Assembly: GCA_035726825.1 (NCBI GenBank)
Contig: JALNTX010000006.1
Location: 248,001 to 312,000, forward strand
Source of the DNA: Pseudocitrobacter sp913778145
GTDB taxonomy: Bacteria > Pseudomonadota > Gammaproteobacteria > Enterobacterales > Enterobacteriaceae
DNA: 64,000 nucleotides
Direction of reading: 5' to 3'
The translations under genes were made by a program, and so were the position numbers. Shown here in pieces: positions 42,160-51,366 of the stretch. The notes beneath the pieces are model-generated. The model was given only the letters and a program-made list of their open reading frames with translations, did not search any database and was not told where the DNA came from. How positions within the stretch are numbered: the stretch's first letter is position 1; each line of letters opens with the position of its first letter.

Positions 42160-42251
42160 TTTAATTTTTACAGAAAGGCGTATTTATATACCCCGTCGTT
42201 GCCACATTCCATTTTTGTAAACGGCTTCGATGTGAAAGAAAGGAGAACACC

Positions 42252-42455
42252 ATGATGACTTACGATCGTAACCGCAATGCAATTACTACTGGCAGCCGTG
42301 TAATGATTAATGGTACCGGGAAAACCGGGACAATTAAGGCGATTAAAGCAGACGGTATGACACCTGCACAGGTGCGCCGCAGCAAAACAGTTGAGATTGA
42401 TGGTTGTGACGGACAGTTCGAGCCGATTGAGCTTATTCGTCTCGGCATGCACTAA
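42252..42455 (+). CDS. ydfZ: Selenium-binding protein YdfZ
   Basis: 67-residue cytoplasmic protein, exactly the E. coli YdfZ length, starting MMTYDRNRNAITTGSRVMIN and ending IELIRLGMH. E. coli YdfZ carries labile selenium and is strongly expressed without oxygen. It contains one cysteine (CDGQFEPI region), as expected for selenium attachment. AAAGGAG lies eight bases upstream. A hairpin at 42470-42496 follows. Confidence 0.95.
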   Translation: MMTYDRNRNAITTGSRVMINGTGKTGTIKAIKADGMTPAQVRRSKTVEIDGCDGQFEPIELIRLGMH

Positions 42456-42544
42456 TTAGTGGTGTAATTCGGGTGGTCTTATTCTGAGGCCGCCCGGAAA
42501 GATTTTCCTGCCTGCATTAAATTCCCCAATTGAAATATTATGCC

Positions 42545-42615
42545 TGCATTTTGCCGGATGGCGCTGCGCTTATCCGGCCTACGAAGAAAGTGCATATCCG
42601 TAGGCCTGTTAACAA
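42545..42615. repeat. REP element pair after ydfZ
   Basis: GCCGGATGGCGCTGCGCTTATCCGGCCTAC (42551-42580) is a standard REP unit, and GTAGGCCTG at 42600 starts a degraded second unit. The rest of the gap to ydfI (to 42701) holds further degenerate fragments and no gene. Confidence 0.75.
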
Positions 42616-42701
42616 CCGCAGCCGATGTCGGCATTTCGCAACCCGCGCAACATACGATTGTAGGCCCGGTAAGCAATCGCGCCACCGGGCACATCACCGC
42701 A

Positions 42702-44162
42702 TCAGGCGTTGGCAAATTCCGCAACCGTCACCTTCGCACCTTTTGCCAGCAGTGACAGATAGGCCTTCGTCACCTGTTCAACAAATTTCGCTTCATGCGG
42801 CAGTTCTTTACCGAAAATAGCTTCGATACTCAGCAGCGCTTTCACGCGGGCTTCGCCCTCTTCGCTCTGCGCAACGGCCGCCTGAATCACCGACAGCAGC
42901 GGATCGCACACTTCAATAGCATCGCCCTGCTCGTCTACGCCGCCAACGTAACGCATCCAGCCCGCAACGCCCAGCGCCAGCAGCGTAAAGCTGCTGTTAT
43001 GCGCAAGGTGCCAGCGCACGGAGTCCAGCATACGCTGCGGCAATTTCTGGCTGCCGTCCATTGCGATTTGCCAGGTACGGTGACGCAGCGCCGGGTTGGT
43101 ATAACGCTCAATCAGCAGATCGGCATAGCGCGACAGATCCACACCCTGAACTTTCAGCGTCGGGGCCTGCTCTTTCAGCATCAGGTCGTGTGCCGCGCGG
43201 CGATAGTTCTCGTCACCCATGCAGTCATTGATATGCTGATAGCCCGCCAGATAACCCAGGTACGCCAGGAAGGAGTGGCTGCCGTTCAGCATGCGCAGTT
43301 TCATCTCTTCGAACGGAATAACGTCTGAAACCAGTTCCGCACCTGCTTTTTCCCACTCCGGGCGGCCAGCAACGAAGTTATCTTCAATCACCCACTGACG
43401 GAACGGTTCGCAGGCTACGCCTGCCGGGTCGCGCACGCCGGTCAGTTGTTCGATTTTATCCAATGTATCAGCAGTGACCGCCGGCACAATACGGTCAACC
43501 ATGGTAGACGGGAACGTCACGTTTTGTTCAATCCACGCCGCCAGGTCTGCATCCACCGCGCGGGCGTAGGCGGTAACAACATTACGCATCACGTGGCCGT
43601 TTTCCGGCATGTTGTCGCAGGACATTACGCTAAATGCCGGCAGCCCTGCCGCTTTACGACGCGCCAGTGCTTCAACAATTACGCCCGGCGCAGATTTCGG
43701 CTGATGCGGGTTTGCTAAGTCGGCGGCGATAAATGGATGATCGAGCATCAGTTGCCCGGTTGCCGGAGAGTGGCAGTAACCTTTTTCGGTGATCGTCAGG
43801 GAGACAATCGCCACCTGCGGCTCGCACATTTTCGCAAGCACGGTTTCCAGCCCGTCGACCTGCGCGTGCAAGGCTTCTTTGACCACGCCTACTACGCGCA
43901 CGGTCCATGCGTCGGCAGACATCTCTGCCACGGTGTATAAATTATCCTGGTTCTTCAGATCAGCAATCTGCTGCTCGCCGCCAATCAGGTTAACTTCGGT
44001 GTAACCCCAATCACTGCCGTGCTCCGTGGCAAGGATATCTGCATAGATAGCCTGATGGGCGCGGTGAAAAGCACCAAAGCCAAGATGGACAATGCGCGGC
44101 ACGAGTTTGCTACGATCAAAGGTCGGGAGAGTTGCCTTAGCGGTTAATAGCTTATTTTGCAT
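42702..44162 (-). CDS. ydfI: D-mannonate oxidoreductase YdfI (fructuronate reductase)
   Basis: 486-residue long-chain polyol dehydrogenase, the same length as E. coli YdfI, interconverting D-fructuronate and D-mannonate with NAD(H). The N-terminal motif IVHLGFGAFHRAHQAIYAD (24-42) and the catalytic KLRMLNGSHSFLAYLGYL (Lys, Asn, His) are intact. It lies apart from the rspA operon, with its own promoter. An ATTGGTAT half-site upstream (near 44252) could be for UxuR or RspR. Together with the isomerase and RspA it forms a full uronate route here. Confidence 0.95.
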   Translation of the reverse strand: MQNKLLTAKATLPTFDRSKLVPRIVHLGFGAFHRAHQAIYADILATEHGSDWGYTEVNLIGGEQQIADLKNQDNLYTVAEMSADAWTVRVVGVVKEALHAQVDGLETVLAKMCEPQVAIVSLTITEKGYCHSPATGQLMLDHPFIAADLANPHQPKSAPGVIVEALARRKAAGLPAFSVMSCDNMPENGHVMRNVVTAYARAVDADLAAWIEQNVTFPSTMVDRIVPAVTADTLDKIEQLTGVRDPAGVACEPFRQWVIEDNFVAGRPEWEKAGAELVSDVIPFEEMKLRMLNGSHSFLAYLGYLAGYQHINDCMGDENYRRAAHDLMLKEQAPTLKVQGVDLSRYADLLIERYTNPALRHRTWQIAMDGSQKLPQRMLDSVRWHLAHNSSFTLLALGVAGWMRYVGGVDEQGDAIEVCDPLLSVIQAAVAQSEEGEARVKALLSIEAIFGKELPHEAKFVEQVTKAYLSLLAKGAKVTVAEFANA

Positions 44163-44278
44163 CTTTTTGACTCACTGTAGAGAACGTTGATTGCCATACT
44201 AGATTAACGAGTTCATTTGGGGTGTTTTTGATTTGAGTTAACTTATTGGCGATTGGTATGACATGATTTTTAAGTTGT

Positions 44279-44314
44279 GTGACAGGATAGACAATATTAT
44301 GTTTATCCTGTCAC
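44279..44314 (-). terminator. Hairpin downstream of the GPH transporter gene
   Basis: Perfect 11-bp stem GTGACAGGATA/TATCCTGTCAC with a 14-base loop, eight bases after the transporter stop. No strong T-run follows, so it may act in termination or in mRNA stability. Confidence 0.5.
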
Positions 44315-44322
44315 GTTACGCG

Positions 44323-45867
44323 TCAACCCGCCTGTGGAGCTGAATCGAGTGGATTATGTTTCTCTTTTTCAGCATCATTCCACAGTTGGTCGTAGGAGTA
44401 TCCCGTTAAGTCTTCAACAATACGCCGTGTTTCTGGTGTGACATCCTGCTTTGAACCTTTTGCTTTAAGACGATCAATTTCATCAACAAATATTTTATGC
44501 GTACGTTTATTCAGGTGGAATGTTAGGGCCTGCCAAAACGCTAACAGAAGCAATCCCGCCGTTCCCACAAACAATAGCGTCGCAATGGTGTTAATAGCTT
44601 CAGGTGGCTGCACCTGGCTCCCTTTAACGAAACCACCACTTTGCAACATAACGCCAACCACAAAGGTAGCGATAGCAACTGTCGTTTTCCGTGAGAACGT
44701 CATCACTGCGGCAAACAATCCTTCACGACGCTGACGGGTGATCATTTCATCGATATCTGGAATGAAGGGGAACACGTTCCACGGTGTAAACTCCAGAACG
44801 CATCGCCCTACCTGATAGAGAGCAGCGAGCACTATCAGTACCGTCACTTTATTGTCAGGCGGGAACTGGTAAACCATGAAAAGACCTACCAGACATAACA
44901 TCATTGTGGTATAAGCAAAAATATATAATCGGGACGGGCCATATTTGATAATCGCAACCCCTGCCAATAAAGTCACAGGTAAGCCGACAATACTCATTGA
45001 CAACAATGTTCCTGAAAGTGAAGAGGAAACATTCAAACAATACACACAGAAGAAAACAAAAACGGTGTTATAGACATCTTTTGCAGTAAATGAAAAAAGG
45101 TAAATGGCCAGATGTTTACGGAAAGCTCTCACCTTCAATGTGGAGAGATACTCTTTAAACAGACCTCCTGCTGCCACAATTTTTTCTATCATTGAAGTTG
45201 GCTTCGCATTTTTTTCTAACTCGGCCATCATTTCAGGTGTAAGCTCGCGCTCCCAGGTAACTTTCCAGGAGATAAATACACACACCATAAACATCACCGC
45301 AAAAACAACGCCGTTGATGAAGTATGCATTAGGATCATGTTCTCCAAAATGACTAATCAAAAGTCCTGGAATGAACGTCGCCATAAAAGTCCCTGAGGCG
45401 GAAAGAAACATACGGCATGTAGAAAGTTTCGTGCGCGAGTTGAAATCCTTGGTCATTTCCGATGGCAGCGTTTCCCATGGAATTAAAACCATCGCTGCAA
45501 TTATTTCAAATGCCAGGTAAACAGCTAAATAGAACCAAAAGTTCATGCCATTCAGCCATAAAAGAATATAGACCAACATCAATGGCGCACCGATCAAAAG
45601 GAAAAATCGGCGGCGACCAAATCTTTTACCCAAAGAGTTTTTATAGAAATGATCGGTAAAACTCCCCATGAATAAACTGACTATGGCATCGACAATTCGC
45701 GCAATAGCAACTATTGATGCGGCCTCAACCGGAGAGAGACCTACAAAAGTAGTATAGAAAAATAATAACCAGGCGCCGATAACAGTGAATGCGCCGCCAC
45801 CCATAATATCTGTCAAGCCATAACCGATACTGACCGGTATTGTTATCTTTTTAATGGTACGAGCCAT
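44323..45867 (-). CDS. GPH-family glycoside/uronide transporter
   Basis: 514-residue, twelve-segment cation symporter of the glycoside-pentoside-hexuronide family. It shows the MelB/GusB-type N-terminus IGYGLTDIMGGGAFTVIGAW (about 14-33), DAIVSLFMGSFTDH with the cation-site Asp, and GRRRFFLLIGAPLM. The long hydrophilic C-terminal tail (about 455-514) is unusual. The gene overlaps the uronate isomerase by 17 bases and ends the rspA operon. Base composition is AT-rich compared with rspA and ydfI, which suggests later arrival. It stands in the place of E. coli ydfJ. Substrate is probably a hexuronate or glucuronide. Confidence 0.88.
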   Translation of the reverse strand: MARTIKKITIPVSIGYGLTDIMGGGAFTVIGAWLLFFYTTFVGLSPVEAASIVAIARIVDAIVSLFMGSFTDHFYKNSLGKRFGRRRFFLLIGAPLMLVYILLWLNGMNFWFYLAVYLAFEIIAAMVLIPWETLPSEMTKDFNSRTKLSTCRMFLSASGTFMATFIPGLLISHFGEHDPNAYFINGVVFAVMFMVCVFISWKVTWERELTPEMMAELEKNAKPTSMIEKIVAAGGLFKEYLSTLKVRAFRKHLAIYLFSFTAKDVYNTVFVFFCVYCLNVSSSLSGTLLSMSIVGLPVTLLAGVAIIKYGPSRLYIFAYTTMMLCLVGLFMVYQFPPDNKVTVLIVLAALYQVGRCVLEFTPWNVFPFIPDIDEMITRQRREGLFAAVMTFSRKTTVAIATFVVGVMLQSGGFVKGSQVQPPEAINTIATLLFVGTAGLLLLAFWQALTFHLNKRTHKIFVDEIDRLKAKGSKQDVTPETRRIVEDLTGYSYDQLWNDAEKEKHNPLDSAPQAG

Positions 45868-47299
45868 GTTCTACCCTCACATATGAAGAGTTTAAGAATT
45901 TGAAATAGTTACAGGCATTATCGTGACATATGTTTCTGATCATCTTTGTCAGAATTTTATTATTATCAGGTACTTCACCTCGCTCTACCCAACCGCCGAT
46001 TAAGTTACACAGTATTCGCCGGAAATAATCATGTCGCGGATACGAGACCAGACTGCGAGAATCTGTTAGCATCCCCACAAAATTCATTAATAACCCTTGC
46101 TCAGCCAGACAGTTCAGATGGTTCTCCATGCCTCGTCGTGTATCATTAAACCACCAGCCTGAGCCAAATTGGATCGGCGACTTTACCCCCTGACTGGCTG
46201 ACTGGAAGTTAGCAATAGTCGTCGCAACTACATCGTTGTAACCTGGATTAAGGTTATAGATGATTGTTTTTGGCAAACCACTGTTTTTATTTATTGCATC
46301 TAAAAGTTTATTAAGGCCAGATGCTAACCTGCTTTGATCGCTTATTGAATCGAAGCCAGTATTTATACCCAACATCTCATACATAACACTATTGTTATTA
46401 CGAATAGCACCAAAATGAACCTGCATCGTCCAGCCGTATTTTTGGTAATGGCTTGCTAAGCTGACAAATATTGCGCTGTTGAGCTGTGAATTTTCTTGCG
46501 TGGTAAGCGGTTGCCCCCTACGTTTCTTAGCGAAAAGCGTTTCAAGACACTCTGATGTATAATCGCAAAACGTAATATCTACCGGTCCATGATCGGAAAT
46601 ACGACATCCGGTATCATGGAACCAATTAACACGCTGCTCAATAGCGCGATCAAAATCGGTAAATGAAGAGATATTAATAAGTGTTAGCTCAGCCAACTTA
46701 TCGACAAAGGCTGAGAAAGCATCCGGTGATTCAACAAAAACATCATCAGGCCTGAACGTTGGTAATACTTTTGTCACGAACGAGACATCACTCTGAAGCA
46801 GTCGATGGTATTCCAGTGAATCCAACGGTGCATCAGTCGTACAGATAATGTCAACATTTGAACGCGCAATCAGGTTTCGTGGTTTGAACGCTTCTGTTTT
46901 CAGAAGTCGATTGCAATGTTCCATTACTTCCTGCCAGTTTGTACTATCAAGCTGCATATTGCAGGAAAAGTACTGACTTAACTCCAGGTGTGTCCAGTGA
47001 TAAAGAGGGTTACCAAATGCAGATTCAACAGTCTCAGCCCAGGCTTTAAATTTTTCTTCTGCGGTGGCATTTCCCGTTATATAGCGTTCATCAATGCCAT
47101 TAGCACGCATTGCGCGCCATTTGTAATGATCACCCGACAACCATAGTTGGGTAATATTCTTTATTTGCTTATTTTCATAAATTTCTTTGGCATCAAGATG
47201 ACAATGATAGTCGATGATCGGCAATTGTGAGGCAACATCTTTATATAGCCGAACACCGACTTCATTGTTGATCATAAACCGATCATTAATGAAGTCCAT
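45851..47299 (-). CDS. Uronate isomerase (second UxaC)
   Basis: 482-residue amidohydrolase-fold isomerase converting D-glucuronate to D-fructuronate (or galacturonate to tagaturonate). It has the metal-site motif IIDYHCHLDAKEIYENKQI (about 28-46), DWFHD-like NWFHDTGCRISDHGP, MQVHFGAIRNNNS and DSRSLVSYPRHDYFRRILC. I use ATG 47299 (MDFINDRFM) behind CAGGAA; the frame runs upstream into rspA. Identity to E. coli UxaC is moderate and the base composition is AT-rich. The main uxaC is expected with uxaA elsewhere. Confidence 0.9.
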   Translation of the reverse strand: MDFINDRFMINNEVGVRLYKDVASQLPIIDYHCHLDAKEIYENKQIKNITQLWLSGDHYKWRAMRANGIDERYITGNATAEEKFKAWAETVESAFGNPLYHWTHLELSQYFSCNMQLDSTNWQEVMEHCNRLLKTEAFKPRNLIARSNVDIICTTDAPLDSLEYHRLLQSDVSFVTKVLPTFRPDDVFVESPDAFSAFVDKLAELTLINISSFTDFDRAIEQRVNWFHDTGCRISDHGPVDITFCDYTSECLETLFAKKRRGQPLTTQENSQLNSAIFVSLASHYQKYGWTMQVHFGAIRNNNSVMYEMLGINTGFDSISDQSRLASGLNKLLDAINKNSGLPKTIIYNLNPGYNDVVATTIANFQSASQGVKSPIQFGSGWWFNDTRRGMENHLNCLAEQGLLMNFVGMLTDSRSLVSYPRHDYFRRILCNLIGGWVERGEVPDNNKILTKMIRNICHDNACNYFKFLNSSYVRVEHGSYH

Positions 47300-47336
47300 G
47301 TTTATTTCCTGTTTTAATAAATACGATGTCTTTATC

Positions 47337-48551
47337 TTACCAATTCCACAACGTGCCATCTTCCAGGCGCGCTACCGGCAAGTACGCCGGTTCATACGGG
47401 TATTTCGCCGCTAGCTTTTCATCGAACTCAATACCCAACCCTGGTTTATCGCCCGGATGCATATAGCCGTTGTCGAAGGTCCAGTTATGCGGGAAGACTT
47501 CCAGCATTTGTTCGGAATAGCCCATATATTCCTGCACGCCAAAATTAGGCACCCACAGGTCGAAATGCAGTGCCGCAGCCATGCATACTGGTGACAGATC
47601 GGATGGACCGTGCGAGCCGGTGCGCACCTGATAAAGTGACGCGAAATCAGCGATGCGACGCATCCCCGTAATACCGCCAGCATGAGTAATCGTGGTGCGA
47701 ATATAATCGATTAACTGCTCTTCAATCAGTTGCTTACAGTCCCAGATACTGTTGAAGACTTCACCAACTGCAATTGGCGTTACCGTATGCTGACGAATCA
47801 GGCGGAAGCATTCCTGATTTTCAGCCGGAGTGGGATCTTCCATCCAGAACAAGCGGTAATCCTCCACGCTTTTACCGAAGCGCGCGGCTTCAATCGGCGT
47901 CAGGCGATGATGCATGTCATGCAGCAGGTGTTCGTCAAAACCGAACTTATTACGCACGGCATCAAACAGCTTCGGTGTGAAGTCGAGGTACTTCTCAGTT
48001 GACCACAACTGCTCTTCCGGCCATTGCCCCTTGGTGGCCGGTTCGTAAGCCAGACCTTTCCCTTTCGACATACCATAGGTTGTTTTCATACCCGGCACAC
48101 CACACTGCACGCGAATCGCTTTGAAGCCCATCTCTTTATGGCGAGCGTAATCTTCAAGCACGTCATCAATGGTGTGACCCGTGGTATGGCAATAAACCAT
48201 CACGCCTTCACGCGACGCACCGCCCAGCAGCTGATAAAGCGGCATATTTGCGGCCTTCGCTTTGATATCCCACAACGCCATATCCACAGCGGAAATCGCC
48301 GACATCGTAACCGGGCCACGACGCCAGTACGCGCCTTTATAGAAAAATTGCCAGATATCTTCGATGCGGTGCGCATCGCGGCCAATCAACTGTGGGCACA
48401 GGTGATCTTTCAGGTATGAAGCAACCGAAAGCTCACGTCCGTTCAGCGTGGCATCGCCATAGCCCACAAGGCCCTCAGACGTGGTGATTTTCAACGTGAC
48501 AAAATTTCGCCCCGGGCAGGTAACAAAAATTTCAGCTCCTGTGATCTTCAT
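47337..48551 (-). CDS. rspA: D-mannonate dehydratase RspA (ManD)
   Basis: 404-residue enolase-superfamily enzyme that dehydrates D-mannonate to 2-keto-3-deoxygluconate. Metal ligands and catalytic histidine are seen in HLLHDMHHRLTPIEAARFGK, FWMEDPTPAENQE and PIAVGEVFNSIWDCKQ. The sequence is nearly identical to E. coli RspA. ATG 48551 follows AAGGAT; the TTG two codons earlier is rejected. It heads the operon rspA-uxaC-transporter. E. coli has rspB after rspA; that gene is missing here. Confidence 0.96.
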   Translation of the reverse strand: MKITGAEIFVTCPGRNFVTLKITTSEGLVGYGDATLNGRELSVASYLKDHLCPQLIGRDAHRIEDIWQFFYKGAYWRRGPVTMSAISAVDMALWDIKAKAANMPLYQLLGGASREGVMVYCHTTGHTIDDVLEDYARHKEMGFKAIRVQCGVPGMKTTYGMSKGKGLAYEPATKGQWPEEQLWSTEKYLDFTPKLFDAVRNKFGFDEHLLHDMHHRLTPIEAARFGKSVEDYRLFWMEDPTPAENQECFRLIRQHTVTPIAVGEVFNSIWDCKQLIEEQLIDYIRTTITHAGGITGMRRIADFASLYQVRTGSHGPSDLSPVCMAAALHFDLWVPNFGVQEYMGYSEQMLEVFPHNWTFDNGYMHPGDKPGLGIEFDEKLAAKYPYEPAYLPVARLEDGTLWNW

Positions 48552-48589
48552 CTTCAATCCTTACATCTCATCGGTTAATGGCGCTAAGT

Positions 48590-48660
48590 TACACAACTGC
48601 GCTACTACCATACAAGTATAATGATCAAAAAATGACTATCACGATCACAAAAAACAGGTG
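48590..48660 (-). promoter_or_regulatory. Candidate rspA promoter region with GntR-type half-site
   Basis: CTACCATACAAG (48605-48616) reads CTTGTATGGTAG on the coding strand, resembling the TTGTAT half of FadR-subfamily GntR operators. AT-rich sequence with TTGATC and TTATAC lies around it. A degraded REP-like unit fills 48697-48745. Binding by RspR is inferred. Confidence 0.3.
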
Positions 48661-48750
48661 CCGGCTATGGTTGGGATTGTTGGCTATGTGCAGAACTTCA
48701 TGCGGGATGCAGCGTTACGCCTTTTCCGGCATACGGTAAGGGCTTACCAA

Positions 48751-49077
48751 TCACCCTCGCCCCCAACCTGCCACAATAATCAACATTCCGCAGAACGCCA
48801 CGCCCGCGCCGGCCCAGTCATACATTGAGAGTTTGACGCCATCCACCACCCGCAGCCAGATAAGTGCCGTGAGAATATACACACCGCCATACGCGGCATA
48901 GACTCGCCCGCTGGCGGTAGGATGCAGGGTCAACAGCCAGACAAACATCGCCAGCGCCAGTGCGGCGGGAATCAGCAGAAGCGGCGTTGCGCCGCGTTTT
49001 AACCATAACCACGGCAGATAGCAGCCAAGGATTTCACACAGCGCCGTCGCAAAGAAAAGTAAGGATGTTTTTAACAT
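48751..49077 (-). CDS. ynfA: UPF0060 membrane protein YnfA
   Basis: 108-residue protein with four membrane segments, the same length as E. coli YnfA, a small-multidrug-resistance-like protein. Seen: LFFATALCEILGCYLPWLWL (6-25) and AYGGVYILTALIWLRVVDG. Substrate uncertain; some homologues are reported to help with biocide efflux. It keeps its E. coli position between rspA and the divergent ynfB. Confidence 0.95.
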   Translation of the reverse strand: MLKTSLLFFATALCEILGCYLPWLWLKRGATPLLLIPAALALAMFVWLLTLHPTASGRVYAAYGGVYILTALIWLRVVDGVKLSMYDWAGAGVAFCGMLIIVAGWGRG

Positions 49078-49217
49078 GTTTGTCGTAGCGTTAAGATAGG
49101 TTTAACGATGATACGGGATAATCCGCAGAAGGCGACCCTATATTTCCTGCAGGTATGCCGCCGAAACGAGTTGTAGTAAACTCTTATAAGTATTTAGTTA
49201 CGCCAAAGGAATCTGCA

Positions 49218-49559
49218 ATGAATATAACATCTGGCAAACGCCTGTGCCTGACGGCGATGCTGGCGCTGAGCGCTATTATGTATACGGCGTCGGCCTCTGC
49301 TAACACCAGCAAACTGATTATTGAATCGGGTGATAACGCTCAGACGCGTCAGGATGCCGCAATGGACAAAGAGCAGTGGAACGATACCCGTACGCTGCGT
49401 AATAAGGTGAACAATCGCGTTGAGAAAGAGTGGGATAAAAAAGATGCCGCTTTCGATTCACGCGATAAATGCCAGCAGAGCGCTAACGTGAACGCTTACT
49501 GGGAACCGAACACCCTGCGCTGCCTTGACCGCCGCACGGGTCGCGTCGTTAACCCCTAG
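49218..49559 (+). CDS. ynfB: UPF0482 exported protein YnfB
   Basis: 113-residue periplasmic protein, the E. coli length, with a Sec signal peptide (1-28, ending ASA). The mature part is highly charged (MDKEQWNDTRTLRNKVNNRV) and has two cysteines in DKCQQSANVNAYWEPNTLRC that could form a disulfide. ATG 49218 follows AAAGGAA. Function unknown. Confidence 0.94.
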   Translation: MNITSGKRLCLTAMLALSAIMYTASASANTSKLIIESGDNAQTRQDAAMDKEQWNDTRTLRNKVNNRVEKEWDKKDAAFDSRDKCQQSANVNAYWEPNTLRCLDRRTGRVVNP

Positions 49560-49578
49560 TTGTTAACCTATAGTAGTT

Positions 49579-49598
49579 GGGCGCGTTTGCGCCCTTTT
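49579..49598 (+). terminator. Intrinsic terminator between ynfB and speG
   Basis: GGGCGC-GTTT-GCGCCC followed by TTTT, 20 bases after the ynfB stop. Confidence 0.8.
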
Positions 49599-49636
49599 CC
49601 CCTGTTTATCCCATAGTCAGCCTGAAAGGATTTCAC

Positions 49637-50197
49637 ATGAGTGACGCCAGTAACGTCAGACTTCGCCCGCTCGAGCGCGAAGATCTCCGCTTTGTCCACC
49701 AGCTCGATAACAACGCCAGCGTCATGCGCTACTGGTTTGAAGAGCCCTACGAAGCATTTGTTGAACTCTCCGATCTCTATGACAAGCACATTCACGATCA
49801 AAGCGAGCGTCGTTTTGTGGTGGAGTGCAACGGTGAGAAAGCGGGTCTGGTCGAATTAGTCGAAATTAATCATGTTCACCGCCGCGCGGAATTCCAGATT
49901 ATTATTTCGCCGGAGCATCAGGGTAAAGGGTTAGCCTCGAAAGCCGCAAAACTGGCCATGGATTACGGCTTTACGGTGCTTAACCTGTATAAGCTTTACC
50001 TGATTGTCGATAAAGAAAACGAAAAAGCGATTCACATCTACCGCAAACTCGGTTTTATGGTGGAAGGCGAGCTGATTCACGAATTCTTTATCAACGGCGA
50101 GTACCGCAACACCATCCGCATGTGTCTGTTCCAGCATCAGTATATGGCGATGCACAAGACACCGGCACCAGGGTTGCTGAAGCCGACGGCTCAGTAA
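49637..50197 (+). CDS. speG: Spermidine N1-acetyltransferase
   Basis: 186-residue GNAT enzyme that acetylates spermidine and spermine to limit polyamine toxicity. It contains the acetyl-CoA motif IIISPEHQGKGLASKAAKLA (about 94-113) and the acidic allosteric polyamine site region HQLDNNASVMRYWFEEPYEA. ATG 49637 (MSDASNVRLR) follows AAAGGA; the frame upstream includes the terminator and is rejected. It converges on ynfC with a seven-base overlap. Its presence, with dat-ddc and sad-ptrR, adds to the polyamine theme of the window. Confidence 0.97.
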   Translation: MSDASNVRLRPLEREDLRFVHQLDNNASVMRYWFEEPYEAFVELSDLYDKHIHDQSERRFVVECNGEKAGLVELVEINHVHRRAEFQIIISPEHQGKGLASKAAKLAMDYGFTVLNLYKLYLIVDKENEKAIHIYRKLGFMVEGELIHEFFINGEYRNTIRMCLFQHQYMAMHKTPAPGLLKPTAQ

Positions 50198-50901
50198 TAA
50201 TCAATCACGTTTTTAATCGTATAACGGAGCGTGACCGCCGGGTTCACGCTCATGTCGATGACTTCAAGGTCGCAGCTAACCGGATTATCATGCCGGTCAT
50301 AATCACACCGCTGTTTTACGTTGCCCACTGGCTGTTTATTCAACAGACTAACCGACGTGTAATCAAGCTTCTTACGCGGATCGTCAGACGGTGTGGACAT
50401 TACAGCCAGCGTATTCCCTTTGGTCAGCGACGTTTTACCCAGCGGGTACCCTTCGCTGTCATACTGATAATTGACTTCCCGCTCTTTGCTAAGCGATTTC
50501 ACCACAAAACCGTCATCGTTTGTTTCCCAGGCCACACCCGCAGACGGTAATTCCGCCAGCTGACATTTCCCCTGCAGCCGCACCCGTTTTTCCTGAGTCA
50601 TGCCATCGACGTAATAGTTCGCATCCAGCACCAGCGTCGCGCCGGTGTTATTTTCCAGATCGTGAAATTCCAGCACATCAAAACAGCCCTCTTCGGACAT
50701 CTGCCCGCTCACCCGCTTCGCCACTTCGCCCTTCTCATTCATCAGCGTCTGGCTGAAATCTTTTACCGGCCCGCGTAAAGGATCAAAATCGAACTCATTA
50801 GAAAAGCTCGCCATTTCCGGGGAAAACGCGGCGGGCGAGTCATTTTTATCGCAGGCTGCAAGTAGCGCTATGAATGGGGTCAGCAACAGAAGTCTCTTCA
50901 C
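50191..50901 (-). CDS. ynfC: UPF0257 lipoprotein YnfC
   Basis: 236-residue lipoprotein, the exact E. coli length when started at GTG 50901 (VKRLLLLTPFIALLAAC). AGGA lies eight bases upstream of that GTG. The lipobox LAAC gives a lipidated cysteine near residue 17. Conserved segments: EMASFSNEFDFDPLRGPVKD and the C-terminal TLRYTIKNVIDYY. An upstream ATG (50931) would spoil the lipoprotein signal. Function unknown. Confidence 0.94.
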   Translation of the reverse strand: MKRLLLLTPFIALLAACDKNDSPAAFSPEMASFSNEFDFDPLRGPVKDFSQTLMNEKGEVAKRVSGQMSEEGCFDVLEFHDLENNTGATLVLDANYYVDGMTQEKRVRLQGKCQLAELPSAGVAWETNDDGFVVKSLSKEREVNYQYDSEGYPLGKTSLTKGNTLAVMSTPSDDPRKKLDYTSVSLLNKQPVGNVKQRCDYDRHDNPVSCDLEVIDMSVNPAVTLRYTIKNVIDYY

Positions 50902-51002
50902 GCCGGGATCCTTTTTGGGGAATTTTCTCAATCATATTAGCAAATACAGTTATTTACACTAGCTTTGCTATACTTGATTTACATTTCAAAAAGGAGATTG
51001 CC

Positions 51003-51272
51003 ATGAGATCTTCACGCTGGTTACTCGCGTTACTGTTAGCCGGAGCCGCTGCGCCCGCGCTGGCTGCCCCTGACTCATGTGAACGTGTCAGGAGCGATAT
51101 TCAACAAAAAATCATCAACAACGGCGTGGCTGAAAGCGCGTTTTCGCTGGATATTGTGCCTAACGATCAGGCCGACCAGTCAGGCGCTCAGGTGGTCGGC
51201 CACTGCGCCAACGACACGTTTAAAATCATTTATACCCGCAACGATAACGCCCCTTCCAGCGACGCACAGTAA
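51003..51272 (+). CDS. ynfD: DUF1161 exported protein YnfD
   Basis: 89-residue periplasmic protein with a Sec signal (1-21, ending ALA). The mature DUF1161 domain has two cysteines (PDSCERVRSDI and VVGHCANDTFKI) that probably pair. ATG 51003 follows AAGGAG seven bases upstream; the longer frame is rejected. E. coli YnfD is longer at the C-terminus. Function unknown. Confidence 0.93.
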   Translation: MRSSRWLLALLLAGAAAPALAAPDSCERVRSDIQQKIINNGVAESAFSLDIVPNDQADQSGAQVVGHCANDTFKIIYTRNDNAPSSDAQ

Positions 51273-51291
51273 TTGATTGCTGTCATCAAAT

Positions 51292-51325
51292 ATTATCCCT
51301 GGCTTGACCAGGGATAATTCTTTCC
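51292..51325 (+). terminator. Intrinsic terminator after ynfD
   Basis: Perfect 11-bp stem ATTATCCCTGG/CCAGGGATAAT with a five-base loop, followed by TCTTT. It isolates ynfD from the ynfE operon. Confidence 0.8.
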
Positions 51326-51366
51326 TACCCCTTAATATGTATGATTCGTTCACCATTAGCCGGTAT

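Noticed and set aside
44323..47299. Phage-borne insertion in the ydfJ region, as with Qin in E. coli
   Set aside because: No phage, integrase or attachment-site features are seen. The two genes are metabolic and in one operon with rspA.
51273..51289. TTGAT-N7-ATCAA as an FNR site for ynfE
   Set aside because: FNR needs a four-base spacer. The spacing here is seven, and the terminator of ynfD lies between it and ynfE.
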